DNA from: Sphingomonas sanxanigenens DSM 19645 = NX02
GTDB taxonomy: Bacteria; Pseudomonadota; Alphaproteobacteria; Sphingomonadales; Sphingomonadaceae
Assembly: GCF_000512205.2 (NCBI RefSeq)
Contig: NZ_CP006644.1
Span: 5,098,501-5,162,500 of the forward strand
Length of the DNA: 64,000 nt
Direction of reading: 5' to 3'
Shown here: positions 63,201 through 64,000 of the stretch, one piece after another
Layout: every line of letters starts with the position of its first letter
Position numbering within the stretch: position 1 is the first letter of the stretch
Translations under genes and position numbers: made by a program
Notes under the pieces: model-generated
Database searches by the model: none
Told to the model about the DNA's origin: nothing
Seen by the model: only the letters and a program-made list of their open reading frames with translations

Positions 63201-63860
63201 GATGGCTATGCCGATCGCGAGGGTGATCCAGCCGATCGTCTGGACGAGCGACAGCAGCCGGTTCATCCGCGCGTTGCGAACCTCGAGCAAACGCTGTTCG
63301 TCGCGCTGCCCCCGCTCGATCTCGCCCAGCAGCCGGTCGCGGATGCCCCGCCCGCGCAGCAGCAACCGTTCGATGGTCTCGGGCGAATCGCCGCGCCGGA
63401 TCGCCGCCTGCATCGGCACAACCGCGTTGGTGCGCCAATCGTCGACCAGGGTCATGATCCGCTGCAACCGCTGCTGCTGCGTGGGATTGTCCGCGGTCAG
63501 CCGGTCCAGCGCCGCAACCGCCTCGTCGAACTCGCCCTGCCCGCTATCCACCTGCCGGCGCGCCGCCGCGCCGCGCAGCACCATCGCATCCTCCAGCCCG
63601 GCTTCGCTGTCGGCCGCCGCAAGGCGCAACCGATCGAACGCACGCAGCACGACATGGGTGTGGGCCGCCCAGCGGCTGGCGTCGGCCAGGTTCTGTTGAA
63701 CGACGATGTTGATCCCGCGCGTGGCGAGGATCATCAGGAGCAACAGGCCGAACGCCGCGATCAGCTTCCAGCGGACCGAAATGCGCTGCAGCCAGTTGTC
63801 ACCGTGCCGGGTCTCGTCCCCCACGCTGTCGGTCGTCGAGGTCGGGCGCGCGTCGGGCAT
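60213..63860 (-). CDS. Membrane hybrid histidine kinase with three receiver domains
   Basis: The product has 1215 residues. Two membrane segments (about 31-55 and 206-228) flank a periplasmic four-helix (CHASE3-like) sensor. HAMP (228-285), GAF (about 300-445) and a Glu/Arg-rich coiled coil (450-545) follow. The dimerisation domain has His553 in MSHELRTPLN, and the ATPase has NNLLSNAFKFT and GTGLGLAIARN. Three receivers follow, each with the acceptor Asp (LLDAMLPGMDG, VLDLGLPDMDG, LMDIMMPGMDG). ATG at 63860 is preferred to a TTG at 63890. It heads an operon with cheR, cheB and the GGDEF regulator. Confidence 0.95.
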   Translation of the reverse strand: MPDARPTSTTDSVGDETRHGDNWLQRISVRWKLIAAFGLLLLMILATRGINIVVQQNLADASRWAAHTHVVLRAFDRLRLAAADSEAGLEDAMVLRGAAARRQVDSGQGEFDEAVAALDRLTADNPTQQQRLQRIMTLVDDWRTNAVVPMQAAIRRGDSPETIERLLLRGRGIRDRLLGEIERGQRDEQRLLEVRNARMNRLLSLVQTIGWITLAIGIAIVLLSLRFTQRQVVEPLTRTAELMSRLVRGDRDFAVEGVRRGDELGELARGLTRFQGHLAELDRVATVKTGVAETMTAIQSTDGIDDFTQRLLQALIGCLQAQIAILYIPEADGETLRFAGGIGLDADAARGLRFRPGEGLVGQSAASRQPVRLNDLPSDYFRIRSGSGEIAPTTVWIVPVLVRGRLMAALEFASVAPFDEKDQAFLNELLPVLGVSIENLMRARRTQELLSETQAQAIELKASEESLRTQEEELRATNDALQANARRLRASEEELRTHTEELEASNEELRQRTDQLAAEKRRVEIAQAEIEAKARDVEQASRYKSEFLANMSHELRTPLNSLLILSRELAQNRSGNLGPDDVESAQYVHEAGASLLRLINDILDLSKIESGRMELAVHELRLGDLAGELLRHFRHVAAEKALTLDVTVEDGAPEAIRTDTAKLSQITNNLLSNAFKFTGTGGAVVVTIGRAAAEGMIRIAVQDSGIGIPEDKLSKVFEAFEQVDASTSRQYGGTGLGLAIARNLARALGGDLTLESRLGEGSRFTLTLPERIEAVSTVAPSLPAPAPSASTSAPTPTAAPVQPAKRTDPPAILSPGGDVVPTDVVGDDRRLIQPGAAVILIVEDDLRFAKIMLDVVRSKNYAGLVAGDGESGIALARRYKPRGILLDAMLPGMDGWTVIERLKEDDGTRHIPVHFISATDEAPRARALGAIGFLTKPVTREDIADVFGRFEHYAGERMRRVLVVEDDEGVRLSVRKLIAAPGLEIVEAGAGAEGLARLAEAPFDCIVLDLGLPDMDGFTFLAEARAHGEIPPVVVYSGRDLTPEENLRLHEYTDSVVIKGARSVDRLVDEVSLFLHAVRAPSPEQGKTGSLAGRNVLIVDDDVRNLYALAKALRAQGLVVRVVQGGQQALDLLDGENEIELVLMDIMMPGMDGYETMRQLRQRPRYRDIPIIALTAKAMMDDRQKCLDAGASDYLPKPIDLDRLLSQAQVWLGSR

Positions 63861-64000
63861 GGCAAAGGCCTTCGGGAAACGATGGGGCAATGCGGGAATG
63901 TCTGACGGCGCCCCCCGGCGATGTCCAGACTATCCACCCTATCGGGCCGAACGCCCGAAACCCGCCGATTCGCACCGTTGCATTGGCGGCCCGCTTCCCT
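63861..64000. other. Upstream region of the hybrid kinase, no gene seen
   Basis: It should hold the promoter of the minus-strand signalling operon. No clear palindrome or ORF was found in these 140 bases. Confidence 0.4.

Overview
The window is a GC-rich stretch of an alphaproteobacterial chromosome, most likely a member of the Sphingomonadaceae. This rests on codon use, many TonB-receptor and peptidase genes, the MlaE (STAS fusion)-MlaF-MlaD-lipoprotein order, and characteristic palindromic intergenic repeats. No rRNA, tRNA or CRISPR array was found. Most genes are tightly packed housekeeping genes, often overlapping by the ATGA type.

Layout. 0-8 kb: peroxide defence (ahpC-ahpF), a small Cys-rich HTH protein, a nasT-nasS nitrate-sensing pair without nitrate-assimilation genes nearby, and an M16 peptidase pair. 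8-16 kb: an accessory segment with a ParDE pair, a PIN-toxin pair, a complete IS630-type element, a GNAT acetyltransferase, several orphan small proteins and at least six copies of a dispersed palindromic repeat. One repeat copy carries the IS. 16-21 kb: TetR regulator, TonB-dependent receptor and MFS transporter, separated by large inverted repeats. 21-28 kb: M1 aminopeptidase, TPR protein, alpha/beta hydrolase, and a divergent MurC/Mpl-like ligase and LD-carboxypeptidase pair (peptidoglycan recycling).

28-38 kb: thrS, a nested 300-bp inverted repeat, a Uma2 nuclease, infC (apparent AUA start), the Mla lipid-transport operon, phenylalanine hydroxylase with a divergent Lrp regulator, and an OmpH/Skp chaperone. 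38-46 kb: a MarR regulator with a perfect operator, a VOC-NAT pair facing soxR across a SoxR box, small exported proteins, a BchE-like radical SAM protein, and a glyoxalase I / nitronate monooxygenase / glyoxalase II operon. 46-55 kb: pheS-pheT plus aldose epimerase, a LOG-family protein, an extensin-like lipoprotein, and the methionine-salvage operon mtnB-mtnD-mtnC-mtnA. 55-64 kb: an AsmA-like protein and a minus-strand signalling operon of hybrid histidine kinase (three receiver domains), CheR, CheB and a REC-GGDEF diguanylate cyclase.

The strongest leads are the palindromic repeat family with its IS-occupied and empty copies, the HHK-CheR-CheB-GGDEF module without a chemoreceptor, the SoxR box facing an arylamine N-acetyltransferase operon, and two genes whose ribosome-binding sites point to rare start codons (nasT CTG, infC ATA).
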